Program-made: the position numbers and the translations under genes
Assembly (NCBI RefSeq): GCF_900172345.1
Contig: NZ_FWFY01000008.1
Span: 118,732 to 182,731, forward strand
Reading direction: 5' to 3'
DNA: 64,000 nt
Origin: Limimaricola soesokkakensis
GTDB taxonomy: Bacteria; Pseudomonadota; Alphaproteobacteria; Rhodobacterales; Rhodobacteraceae
The notes under the pieces: generated by a model
Told to the model about the DNA's origin: nothing
The model's input: the letters and a program-made list of their open reading frames with translations, nothing else
The model's database searches: none
Shown here: positions 9,339 to 18,354 of the stretch, piece by piece
Numbering within the stretch: the first letter of the stretch is position 1
How the letters are laid out: the number at the start of each line of letters is the position of its first letter

Positions 9339-9528
9339 TTGGGGCCTCCTTTGATGCGGGCAGCTTAGCAAAGCCGCGCGCCGGGAATCTTATTAAAATA
9401 TTTGAAGCTGTCTCGTTCACACCCCGCCCGATTATCAAGCGCAGGCTGAAGTACCTTGTGCCTGAGCGGCGCTATCCGTTGCCCTGCGGGCCGTGCGAGA
9501 CTGTCCCGCGACCGCACAGGAGATCGTC

Positions 9529-10359
<831 letters not shown>

Positions 10360-10441
10360 GCCGCCGCCCGGCGGGCGATGTCGCAAACGCCGCCGCGATG
10401 CGTCGCATCCATCCACTCGGGCGCGGCGCGATCGTGGCACT

Positions 10442-10460
10442 GCGGGGGCGATGCCCCCGC
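10442..10460 (+). other. Hairpin in the soxB leader
   Basis: A perfect 8-bp stem GCGGGGGC / GCCCCCGC with a 3-base loop ends 14 bases before the soxB ATG and just ahead of its GAGG ribosome site. It could affect soxB translation or shield the 5' end. No glycine-riboswitch core was recognised around it. Confidence 0.4.
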
Positions 10461-10474
10461 CCGAGGATTGCCCG

Positions 10475-11728
10475 ATGCCCCGCTATTCCGCCTTTGCCGT
10501 GGTCAAGAACGCGCTCACCGGCCACAAGGGCTGGCGCGAGCAATGGCCGGACGCGCAGCCGAAGAAGCAGTACGACGTGATCATTGTCGGCGCGGGCGGA
10601 CACGGGCTGGGCGCGGCCTATTACCTCGCCCGCGAACACGGCATCACCAATGTCGCGGTGATCGACAAGGGCTGGCTCGGCGGCGGCAATACCGGGCGCA
10701 ACACCACGATCATCCGCTCGAACTACCTCTATGATGAGAGCGCGAAGCTCTATGACCACGCGCTCGACCTGTGGGACGGGCTGAGCCAGGAGCTGAACTA
10801 CAACGTCATGTTCTCGAGGCGCGGCGTGATGATGCTGGCGCACAACGTCCACGACGTGCAGTCCTTCCAGCGCCACGTGCATTCGAACCGGCTGAACGGC
10901 GTCGACAACCGCTGGCTCTCGCCCGAGGAGGCCAAGGAATTCTGCCCGCCGCTCAACATCTCCCGGGACGCGCGCTACCCGGTCATGGGCGCGGCGCTGC
11001 AGATGCGGGCGGGCACGGCGCGGCACGACGCTGTGGCCTGGGGCTATGCGCGGGCGGCGGCGGCGATGGGCGTCGACATCATCCAGAACTGCCCGGTGAT
11101 CGCGATCCGGCGCGGCCCCGACGGGGCGGTGACGGGAGTCGACACCGCCAAGGGCTTCATCGGCGCCAAGAAGGTCGCGGTATCAGCGGCGGGGCATACG
11201 AGCGTGGTGATGGAGAGCGCGGGCGTACGCATGCCGCTCGAAAGCTTCCCGTTGCAGGCGCTGGTCTCGGAGCCGGTGAAGCCGGTGTTTCCCTGCGTGG
11301 TGATGTCGAACACGGTGCACGCCTATATCAGCCAGTCCGACAAGGGCGAGTTGGTGATCGGCTCGGGCACCGACCAGTACACCAGCTATTCGCAGCGCGG
11401 CGGGCTGCCGTTGATCGAGCACACGGTGGCGGCGATCTGCGAGATCTTTCCGATCTTCAACCGGATGCGGATGCTGCGGAAATGGGGCGGCATCGTCGAC
11501 GTGACGCCGGACCGCTCGGCGATCATCGGCAAGACGCCGGTCAAGAACCTCTTCGTCAATTGCGGCTGGGGCACGGGCGGTTTCAAGGCGACCCCCGGCG
11601 CGGCGCATGTGCTGGCGCACACGGTGGCCACGGGCGAGCCGCATCCGCTCAACGCCCCCTTCACGCTGGACCGCTTCCGCACGGGGCGGCTGATCGACGA
11701 GGCGGCCGCCGCCGCCGTCGCGCATTGA
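10475..11728 (+). CDS. soxB: Sarcosine oxidase beta subunit
   Basis: Flavoprotein subunit of heterotetrameric sarcosine oxidase, which demethylates sarcosine to glycine, passes the methyl carbon to tetrahydrofolate and yields H2O2. It has 417 residues. The start at 10475 ([20 protein letters not shown]) matches family N-termini. An FAD-binding DAO fold begins with [20 protein letters not shown] (about 34-55), followed by [19 protein letters not shown] around the covalent-FMN region and a C-terminal [23 protein letters not shown] contact. It is first in the compact soxBDAG operon, with 9 bases to soxD. Confidence 0.96.
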   Translation: MPRYSAFAVVKNALTGHKGWREQWPDAQPKKQYDVIIVGAGGHGLGAAYYLAREHGITNVAVIDKGWLGGGNTGRNTTIIRSNYLYDESAKLYDHALDLWDGLSQELNYNVMFSRRGVMMLAHNVHDVQSFQRHVHSNRLNGVDNRWLSPEEAKEFCPPLNISRDARYPVMGAALQMRAGTARHDAVAWGYARAAAAMGVDIIQNCPVIAIRRGPDGAVTGVDTAKGFIGAKKVAVSAAGHTSVVMESAGVRMPLESFPLQALVSEPVKPVFPCVVMSNTVHAYISQSDKGELVIGSGTDQYTSYSQRGGLPLIEHTVAAICEIFPIFNRMRMLRKWGGIVDVTPDRSAIIGKTPVKNLFVNCGWGTGGFKATPGAAHVLAHTVATGEPHPLNAPFTLDRFRTGRLIDEAAAAAVAH

Positions 11729-11737
11729 GGTAAGACC

Positions 11738-12037
11738 ATGCTGCTGATCCACTGCCCCTATTGCGACGAGACCCTGCCGGAGCTGGAATTCGCCTATGCG
11801 GGCGAGGCGCATATCATTCGGCCCGAGGACCCCTCGGCGATGTCCGACGAGGAATGGCGCGACTTCCTGTTCATCCGCACCAACGCGCGCGGCCCGCATT
11901 TCGAGCGCTGGCGCCACGTGCATGGCTGCGCGCGCTTCTTCAACGCGGTGCGCGACACGGTGAGCGACCGGTTCCTTCTGACCTACAAGGCGGGCGAGCC
12001 GCGCCCCGATCTCGCATCGCTGGAGGCCGCGCAGTGA
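11738..12037 (+). CDS. soxD: Sarcosine oxidase delta subunit
   Basis: Small 99-residue subunit that binds zinc and bridges the complex. The CPYCDE motif at residues 6-11 and later His/Cys residues (HVHGCARFFN near 64-72) fit the delta-subunit zinc site. The preceding GAGGTAAGACC serves as ribosome site. Its TGA overlaps the GTG start of soxA (GTGA), so alpha-subunit translation is coupled to it. Confidence 0.95.
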   Translation: MLLIHCPYCDETLPELEFAYAGEAHIIRPEDPSAMSDEEWRDFLFIRTNARGPHFERWRHVHGCARFFNAVRDTVSDRFLLTYKAGEPRPDLASLEAAQ

Positions 12038-15027
12038 GCCAGTACCGCATCCCCGGCAAGGGCCGGGTCGATCACGCCGAAACGGTGCGCTTCGCCTTCG
12101 ACGGCCGCGAATTCACCGGCCTGCGCGGTGATACCGTCGCCTCGGCGTTGCTGGCGCATGGCGTCCACCTGATGGGCCGCTCGTTCAAGTATCACCGCCC
12201 GCGCGGACCGGTGACCGCCGACAGCGCCGAACCCAACGCCCTGATCGGTACCTCTCGCGGGGCGGGGCGCTTCGAGCCCAACACCCGCGCCACGGTGCAG
12301 GAACTGCGCGCGGGGTTGATGTGCGAGAGCCAGAACCGGCTCGGTTCGCTCTCCTTCGATATCGGCGCGGTGAACGACGCGCTGCATCCGCTGTTGCCGG
12401 CGGGCTTCTACTACAAGACCTTCATGTGGCCGCGCAGCTTCTGGGACAAGCTCTACGAGCCGGTGATCCGCCGCGCCGCGGGCCTTGGCCGGGCGCCGAG
12501 CGAGGTCGATCCCGATCGCTACGCCTCGCGCTATCTGCACACCGACCTTTTGGTCGTGGGCGCCGGGCCTTCGGGGCTGATGGCGGCGCTAGAGGCGGCG
12601 CGCGCCGGGGCGCGGGTGACGCTGGTTGACGAGAACCCGGAGATGGGTGGGTCGCTTCTCTCCGATCCCGGCATCGAGATCGGCGGGCAGCCCGCTTGGG
12701 ACTGGCTCGACGGGGTGCTGGTCGAGCTGGAATCCCTGGGCGTGCGGCTGATGAATCGCACCACCGCGATCGGCTATTACCACCAGAACATGATCGGGCT
12801 GTGCGAAAAACTCACCGATCATCTCGACGAGATCCCCCAGAACGCCCCGCGCGAGCGGATGTGGCGGGTGCGGGCGGCCCGCGTGGTACTGGCGCAAGGC
12901 GCTTTGGAAAAGCCGCTGGTGTTCCATGGCAACGACCGGCCCGGCGTGATGTTGGCGGGCGCGGCGCAGACCTACCTGCACCGCTACGGCGTGAAGGTGG
13001 GCGATCGGGCGGTGATCGTCACTTCGCATGACAGCGCTTGGTACGCGGCATTCGACCTGGCCGAGGCGGGCACCAAGATCGTCGCCATCGTCGACACCCG
13101 CGACGCCCCGCGCGAGGACCTGCGCGCTGAGGCGCGGGTGCGCGGCATCGAGGTGCTGTCGGGACACACCGTCACCGGCACGCGCGGCCGGCTGCGCATC
13201 TCTTCGGTCACAGTGAACCCGGTCGAAGCGGGCCGCGTCGGCGATCCGCGGATGATCCATTGCGACTGCCTGCTGATGTCGGGCGGCTGGACGCCGTCGT
13301 TGCACCTGTTCTCGCATACCAAGGGTAGCCTGCAATGGGACGAGGACAGCCGGACCTTCTTGCCAGGCCGGATGACCGAGGACTGCCACATCGCGGGCGC
13401 GGGACGCGGTCTCTGGGGCTATGCCGAGGCGCTGGTCGACGGGGCGAAGGCCGGGGCAGAGGCGGCGACGGCGCTCGGCAGGGCGGCCGGGGCCAAGACC
13501 CTTGCCGTCGCGCATGACCGTCCCGGCACGGGCGAGAGCCACAAGGAGCTGCCCACCGACCGCAAGTCGAGCCGCGTGCGCGCCTTCATCGATTTCCAGA
13601 ACGACGTGACCGCCAAGGACATCCGGCTCGCGGTGCGCGAGGGGATGCGCTCGATCGAGCACGTCAAACGCTACACCACCAACGGCATGGCGACCGACCA
13701 GGGCAAGATGTCGAACATGAACGGGTTGATGATCGCCTCGGACGCGGTGGGCAAGCCGCCGCCGCAGGTGGGTCTGACGACCTTCCGGCCGCCCTACACG
13801 CCGACCAGCTTCGGGGCTTTCGCGGGCTATCACCGGGGCGCGACATTCGAGGTGACGCGGCGCACGCCGATCGACGCCTGGGCCGAAGCGAACGGCGCGG
13901 TGTTCGAGCCGGTCTCGCTGTGGCGGCGGGCGTGGTATTTCCCGCAAGGCGGCGAGGACATGGAGGCGGCGGTGGCGCGCGAATGCCGCGCGACGCGGGC
14001 CTCGGTCGGCATCTTCGACGCCTCGACGCTGGGCAAGATCGAGGTGGCGGGCCCCGACGCGGTCGAGTTCATGAACCGCATCTACACCAACCCGTGGACC
14101 AAGCTGGCGCCGGGGCGCTGCCGCTATGGCGTGCTCCTCGGGGAGGACGGTTACATCCGCGACGACGGGGTGATCGGGCGGCTCGGGCCGGACCTGTTCC
14201 ATGTCACCACCACGACGGGCGGCGCGCCGCGGGTGCTCAACATGATGGAGGACTACCTCCAGACCGAGTGGCCCGATCTCGACGTCTGGCTGACCTCGAC
14301 CACCGAGCAATGGGCGACCGTGGCGCTGAACGGGCCGAAGGCGCGCGAGGTTCTGGCGGGGCTGGTCGAGGGCTGCGACATCTCGGCCGAGGCCTTCCCG
14401 CACATGTCGGTCGCCGAATGCCGCGTCGCGGGCTTCCCCGCCCGGCTGTTCCGGCTGAGCTTCACCGGCGAGCTGGGCTTCGAGATCAACGTGCCGGCGC
14501 GGCACGGGCTGGCTTTGTGGGAGGCGCTGATGCAGGCGGGCGAGCCGCATGGCATCACCGCCTACGGCACCGAGACCATGCACGTGCTGCGCGCCGAAAA
14601 AGGCTTCATCATCGTCGGGCAGGACACGGACGGCACGGTGACGCCGGAGGATGCGGGTCTCGGATGGGCGATCGGCAAGGCGAAGCCCGATTTCGTCGGC
14701 AAGCGGTCGCTGGCGCGGCCCGACCTCGTGGCCCCGGGGCGCAAGCAGCTGGTCGGCCTTCTGACCGAGGACGGCGCGGTGAAGCTGGAGGAGGGGGCGC
14801 AGATCGTGCTCGACCCCGACCAGCCCAAGCCGATGAAGATGATCGGGCACGTGACCTCCTCCTATCACAGCGCCACGCTGGGCCGCTCCATCGCCATGGC
14901 GCTGATCGAAGGCGGGCGCGACCGCGAGGGCGAGACGGTGCATGTGCCGATGCCCGAGGGCGTGGTGCGGGCGAAGATCACCTCGACCGCCTTCTACGAC
15001 CCCGACGGCGACCGGCTGAAGCTCTGA
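12034..15027 (+). CDS. soxA: Sarcosine oxidase alpha subunit
   Basis: Large 997-residue subunit. The order is an N-terminal 2Fe-2S-like fold (about 15-110, DGREFTGLRGDTVASALLAH), an NAD-binding Rossmann domain (DLLVVGAGPSGLMAALEAAR near 170), and a C-terminal aminomethyltransferase/GcvT-like half (about 600-997, SVGIFDASTLGKIEVAGPDA and GELGFEINVPARHG) that transfers the methyl carbon to folate. The GTG at 12034 lies within the soxD stop and gives the usual N-terminus VSQYRIPGKGRVDH. The length matches the family. Confidence 0.95.
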   Translation: MSQYRIPGKGRVDHAETVRFAFDGREFTGLRGDTVASALLAHGVHLMGRSFKYHRPRGPVTADSAEPNALIGTSRGAGRFEPNTRATVQELRAGLMCESQNRLGSLSFDIGAVNDALHPLLPAGFYYKTFMWPRSFWDKLYEPVIRRAAGLGRAPSEVDPDRYASRYLHTDLLVVGAGPSGLMAALEAARAGARVTLVDENPEMGGSLLSDPGIEIGGQPAWDWLDGVLVELESLGVRLMNRTTAIGYYHQNMIGLCEKLTDHLDEIPQNAPRERMWRVRAARVVLAQGALEKPLVFHGNDRPGVMLAGAAQTYLHRYGVKVGDRAVIVTSHDSAWYAAFDLAEAGTKIVAIVDTRDAPREDLRAEARVRGIEVLSGHTVTGTRGRLRISSVTVNPVEAGRVGDPRMIHCDCLLMSGGWTPSLHLFSHTKGSLQWDEDSRTFLPGRMTEDCHIAGAGRGLWGYAEALVDGAKAGAEAATALGRAAGAKTLAVAHDRPGTGESHKELPTDRKSSRVRAFIDFQNDVTAKDIRLAVREGMRSIEHVKRYTTNGMATDQGKMSNMNGLMIASDAVGKPPPQVGLTTFRPPYTPTSFGAFAGYHRGATFEVTRRTPIDAWAEANGAVFEPVSLWRRAWYFPQGGEDMEAAVARECRATRASVGIFDASTLGKIEVAGPDAVEFMNRIYTNPWTKLAPGRCRYGVLLGEDGYIRDDGVIGRLGPDLFHVTTTTGGAPRVLNMMEDYLQTEWPDLDVWLTSTTEQWATVALNGPKAREVLAGLVEGCDISAEAFPHMSVAECRVAGFPARLFRLSFTGELGFEINVPARHGLALWEALMQAGEPHGITAYGTETMHVLRAEKGFIIVGQDTDGTVTPEDAGLGWAIGKAKPDFVGKRSLARPDLVAPGRKQLVGLLTEDGAVKLEEGAQIVLDPDQPKPMKMIGHVTSSYHSATLGRSIAMALIEGGRDREGETVHVPMPEGVVRAKITSTAFYDPDGDRLKL

Positions 15028-15037
15028 GGAAGGCGCG

Positions 15038-15589
15038 ATGATGACCAACCAGACGCATGATTTCACCCTGGCCGAGGCCACCGCGCGGGTCCGCATCGAC
15101 GAGCTGGCGCCGGTGTCCCGGTTTTCGCTGCGGGTGCGTCCCGCGCAGGCGGCGACGCTGGGTCGGGCGCTCGGGCTCGACCTGCCCGACCGTATCGGGC
15201 GGATCGCCGAGGCGCAGGGTCGCACGGCGCTGTGCCTCGGCCCGGATGAATGGCTGATCTGCGCGCCCGAGGCGGCCCGCGATGCGATCGTCGCCGCGGC
15301 GCGGAAGGCGTATGAAGCCACGCCGCACAGCCTCACCGAGATTTCTGATCGCGAGATCAGCTACCGCATCAGCGGCCCGGCGGCGCAGGAACTGCTCACC
15401 ATCGCCTGCCCGCGCGACCTCGACCTTTTGGCGCCGGGATGCGCGGTCCGCACCGTGTTCGACACGGTGCAGGTGGTGCTGTGGCGCGACGGGCCGCAGG
15501 ACTTCCGGCTCGATGTCTGGCGCAGCTTTGCGCCGCATGTCCGGGCGCTGCTGGAGATCGGTCAGGCGGAGCTTGCGGCGGGGCTCTGA
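15038..15589 (+). CDS. soxG: Sarcosine oxidase gamma subunit
   Basis: A 183-residue subunit with the GcvT/YgfZ-like fold. Recognisable parts are LCLGPDEWLICAP (about 66-78), the SLTEISDREISYRISGPAA strand pair and the C-terminal VWRSFAPHVRALLE. Two adjacent ATG codons follow GAGGAAGGCG, so initiation may be at 15038 or 15041. It closes the sox operon and is convergent with the histidine kinase gene only 36 bases away. Confidence 0.93.
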   Translation: MMTNQTHDFTLAEATARVRIDELAPVSRFSLRVRPAQAATLGRALGLDLPDRIGRIAEAQGRTALCLGPDEWLICAPEAARDAIVAAARKAYEATPHSLTEISDREISYRISGPAAQELLTIACPRDLDLLAPGCAVRTVFDTVQVVLWRDGPQDFRLDVWRSFAPHVRALLEIGQAELAAGL

Positions 15590-15625
15590 AGCGGCGTCCG
15601 CCCGGCCTTTCGGGGTCTGCGTTAT

Positions 15626-17935
15626 TTAGTCCGTGGCGCAAACCACCCCTGAAATCGCTTCGCCAAGCTGTGCCTCGGTGAAGGGTTTTCCAAGCCGGCC
15701 CGCGATGACGCTTTCGCTGCCCGGGGGCAGCTCGCCATAACCCGTGCAGAGCAGGACCGGCAGCTCCGGGCGCAGCGCCCGGCTGGCCTCGGCGAGCTGC
15801 GCCCCGGTCATGCCCGGCATCGCCTGATCGGTAATCAGCAGGTCGATGTCGGGATGGGCGCGAAGCTGGTCGAGCGCCGCCTCGCCATTCGCCGCTTCGA
15901 GCACCTCGTGCCCGAGCGCCTCGAGCATGTCGATCGTGCCCATCAACACGAGGAAGTCATCATCCACTACCAGGATCTTCAGTGGCCGTTCGGGCCCGGC
16001 GGCGCGGGTGGTGTCAGGTGGCTCCGGCGCGGACTTGTCCGCCGTCGCGGCGACCGGCAGGAAGATCCGCGCCGTGGTGCCGCGCCTGGGGGCGCTGTCG
16101 AGGCGGAACGCGCCGCCCGACTGGCGCGCCAGCCCATGCACCATGCTCAGCCCGAGCCCGGTGCCCTTGCCCACCCCCTTGGTGGTGAAGAACGGCTCGG
16201 TCGCCTGCGCTAGCACCGCCGCATCCATGCCCGGCCCGTTATCCTCGACCTCGATGACCACGTAGCTGCCGGGCGCGAGGTCCGGTTCATCCGCCACCTT
16301 GACGAGGTTACAGGCTAAGGTGAGCGCACCGCGCCCCTCCATCGCGTCGCGTGCGTTCACGACGAGGTTCAGCACCGCCATCTCGAGCTGGTTGGCATCG
16401 ACCAAGGCCGGGGGCGCGTCCTCGTCGAACCGGCGCAGGATCTCGATTCCCGGGCCGATCGAGCTGCGCAGCAGCGGCTCCATCTCGGCGAGCAGCGCGC
16501 AGGCATTGACCGGACGCGGGGTCAGATCCTGGCGGCGTGCGAAGGCGAGCATGTGCTGCACCAGCTTGGCGCCGCGATCGGCGCTCGCCTGCGCGCGGTC
16601 GAGCAGGGTGAGGGCCCGGTCGTCGGGCGCCTCGATTTGCCGCCGCAGCAGGCTCAGATTGGTCTGGATCGCGGCGAGCAGGTTGTTGAAGTCATGCGCC
16701 ACGCCGCCGGTGAGCTGGCCCAACGTTTCGAGCTTGCGTGACTGCGCGAGTGCCTCCTCCGCGAGGCGCAGCTGCTCTTCCTGCCGACGCTTTTCGCCGA
16801 GGTCGCGGCCGGTGGCGAAGATGACGTCGCCGCTGACCACCGCGCTCCAGCCGAACCAACGGATCTCGCCCGCCCGGTCGCGCAGGCGCAGCTCGGCATG
16901 GCCAACCGAGCCGGTCTCCAGAAGCTCCGCAAAGAGCCGGTGCGCGAAATCGAGATCGTCCTCGTGGATCAGCGCATCGAAGCGCATGCCGACCAACTCG
17001 TCCGGGGCGAAGCCGAGCTGCGACTGCCAGGCGTCGCTTACCTCCTGGTAGATGCCGTCGAGCGAGCAGATGAGATGCAGGTCGCGCGAGGCGGACCACA
17101 GATTGCTTCGCTCGGCCCGGCGCAGCTCCAGCTCCTCGGCATAGGCCCGCTCCTGGGTGATGTCCCGCGCGGTGGCGTAGATCCTGCCCTCATGCGGCAC
17201 GGTGACCCATGACAACCAGCGATAGCTGCCATCGGCATGGCGATAGCGATTGTCGAACCGCAGAACCGGCTGATCCTGCTTGACGTTCTCGAAGGCCGCG
17301 AGGGTGCCGGCGCGGTCCTCGGGATGGATCAGCTCCATGAAGGGCGTGGAGAGCAGAACCTCCTTCGAATGGCCGAGAATGGCGGTGGCCGCGGGGTTCA
17401 CCTGTTCGAAATAGCCCGCATGGTTGGCGACCACCTGGATTTCGGGCGAGACGTCCCAGATTCTGGCGCGCATGCCGAATTCGGCGCGGATCTGCGCCTC
17501 CAACGCTTCGGCGCGCTCCTTGAGCTCCGCCTCCTGGCGCTCGCGTTCGGTGACGTCGAGAAAGAGCAGGCCGAAGCGGGCATTCGAGATCGGGAAAGCG
17601 CGGATGTCGTAGACCCGCCCAAGCTCCGAAACCGGGCCCACGAAATTGCGTGGCTCCTGTTTGAGGGCGACCGCGGCGAAATCCTCGACCCAGTGCTGTT
17701 CGACGCCGGGGATGACGTCGGTGACGAGACGGCCCGCTATGCCCTCGGAACTCAGCCCGGTGAGGCGAGACCAGGCCTCGTTGACATGCAAATAACGCCA
17801 GTTGACGCCCCCTTTGGCGTCGCGCACCACCTCGGCGATGACCAGCCCCTCATGCAGGCGGTCGAACACGGCGGGCCAGTCGACACGGTCGCTTCCGCCC
17901 ACGCCGAGCCCTTGCAGGAAATCGATGGTTCTCAT
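15626..17935 (-). CDS. PAS-domain hybrid sensor histidine kinase with receiver
   Basis: Soluble hybrid kinase of about 769 residues starting at MRTIDFLQGLG. Three PAS-like units cover about residues 15-130, 155-265 and 280-380 (the WRYLHVNEAW, IRAEFGMRARIW and GIYQEVSDAWQSQLGF regions). HisKA follows with GGVAHDFNNLLAAIQ (phospho-acceptor His414), then an HATPase domain with LVVNARDAMEGRG and GVGKGTGLGLSMVHGLA, and a C-terminal receiver with phospho-acceptor Asp703 in LLITDQAMPG. No membrane segments are seen, so it senses a cytoplasmic signal. The frame is open to 18349, but that extension is low-complexity and has no homology-like content, so it is left out. No strong ribosome site precedes the chosen ATG. 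Confidence 0.88.
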   Translation of the reverse strand: MRTIDFLQGLGVGGSDRVDWPAVFDRLHEGLVIAEVVRDAKGGVNWRYLHVNEAWSRLTGLSSEGIAGRLVTDVIPGVEQHWVEDFAAVALKQEPRNFVGPVSELGRVYDIRAFPISNARFGLLFLDVTERERQEAELKERAEALEAQIRAEFGMRARIWDVSPEIQVVANHAGYFEQVNPAATAILGHSKEVLLSTPFMELIHPEDRAGTLAAFENVKQDQPVLRFDNRYRHADGSYRWLSWVTVPHEGRIYATARDITQERAYAEELELRRAERSNLWSASRDLHLICSLDGIYQEVSDAWQSQLGFAPDELVGMRFDALIHEDDLDFAHRLFAELLETGSVGHAELRLRDRAGEIRWFGWSAVVSGDVIFATGRDLGEKRRQEEQLRLAEEALAQSRKLETLGQLTGGVAHDFNNLLAAIQTNLSLLRRQIEAPDDRALTLLDRAQASADRGAKLVQHMLAFARRQDLTPRPVNACALLAEMEPLLRSSIGPGIEILRRFDEDAPPALVDANQLEMAVLNLVVNARDAMEGRGALTLACNLVKVADEPDLAPGSYVVIEVEDNGPGMDAAVLAQATEPFFTTKGVGKGTGLGLSMVHGLARQSGGAFRLDSAPRRGTTARIFLPVAATADKSAPEPPDTTRAAGPERPLKILVVDDDFLVLMGTIDMLEALGHEVLEAANGEAALDQLRAHPDIDLLITDQAMPGMTGAQLAEASRALRPELPVLLCTGYGELPPGSESVIAGRLGKPFTEAQLGEAISGVVCATD

Positions 17936-18354
17936 CCGGTCACGCTCGGTTTGATCAGAATTTACGCATATGAGAGTTTGCGTCCGGGCGGAAGTGGTCA
18001 CCGATCGTGCCGGGGGGTCATGCGCCTGCGCAGGGTTCCGTGGTATGCCATCCTCCGATGCCCGGCATGCCACGCATCGGTTCCGGTGCCGCGGGTGATG
18101 CGGATTACGCAGATCCTCGTGAACGCTGATATGCGCAACCTCGGGGTCCGTTGCTGCGCCCTGCCCATGCTCCGGCGAATTCGATGGCGGTCTAGTCGAA
18201 GCGGAAGATAGCACGTCTTCATGGCTCTGGTCGGGCAGACAGCAGGCTGCCCGCGTCGTCGAGCCCTGATCCGATTGCAAAAACACCGTTTTCGCCATCA
18301 TTCGGTCGAGTTTCGCCCGCAGATATGCGCGCGACGGCAAGAGGGGCATGAGAC
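17936..18354. other. Gene-free divergent promoter region
   Basis: About 420 bases separate the histidine kinase and the MHYT-GGDEF-EAL gene. The kinase frame stays open through most of it, but the translated text is rich in Pro/Arg/Ser without any domain. It probably holds both promoters; I see no operator that stands out. Confidence 0.5.

Noticed and set aside
10360..10474. Glycine riboswitch ahead of soxB
   Set aside because: Only a simple hairpin is visible; the conserved glycine-aptamer cores were not found.
17936..18349. N-terminal extension of the hybrid kinase
   Set aside because: The frame is open, but the 138 residues are Pro/Arg/Ser-rich without domain character, and the PAS region starts right after the ATG at 17935.
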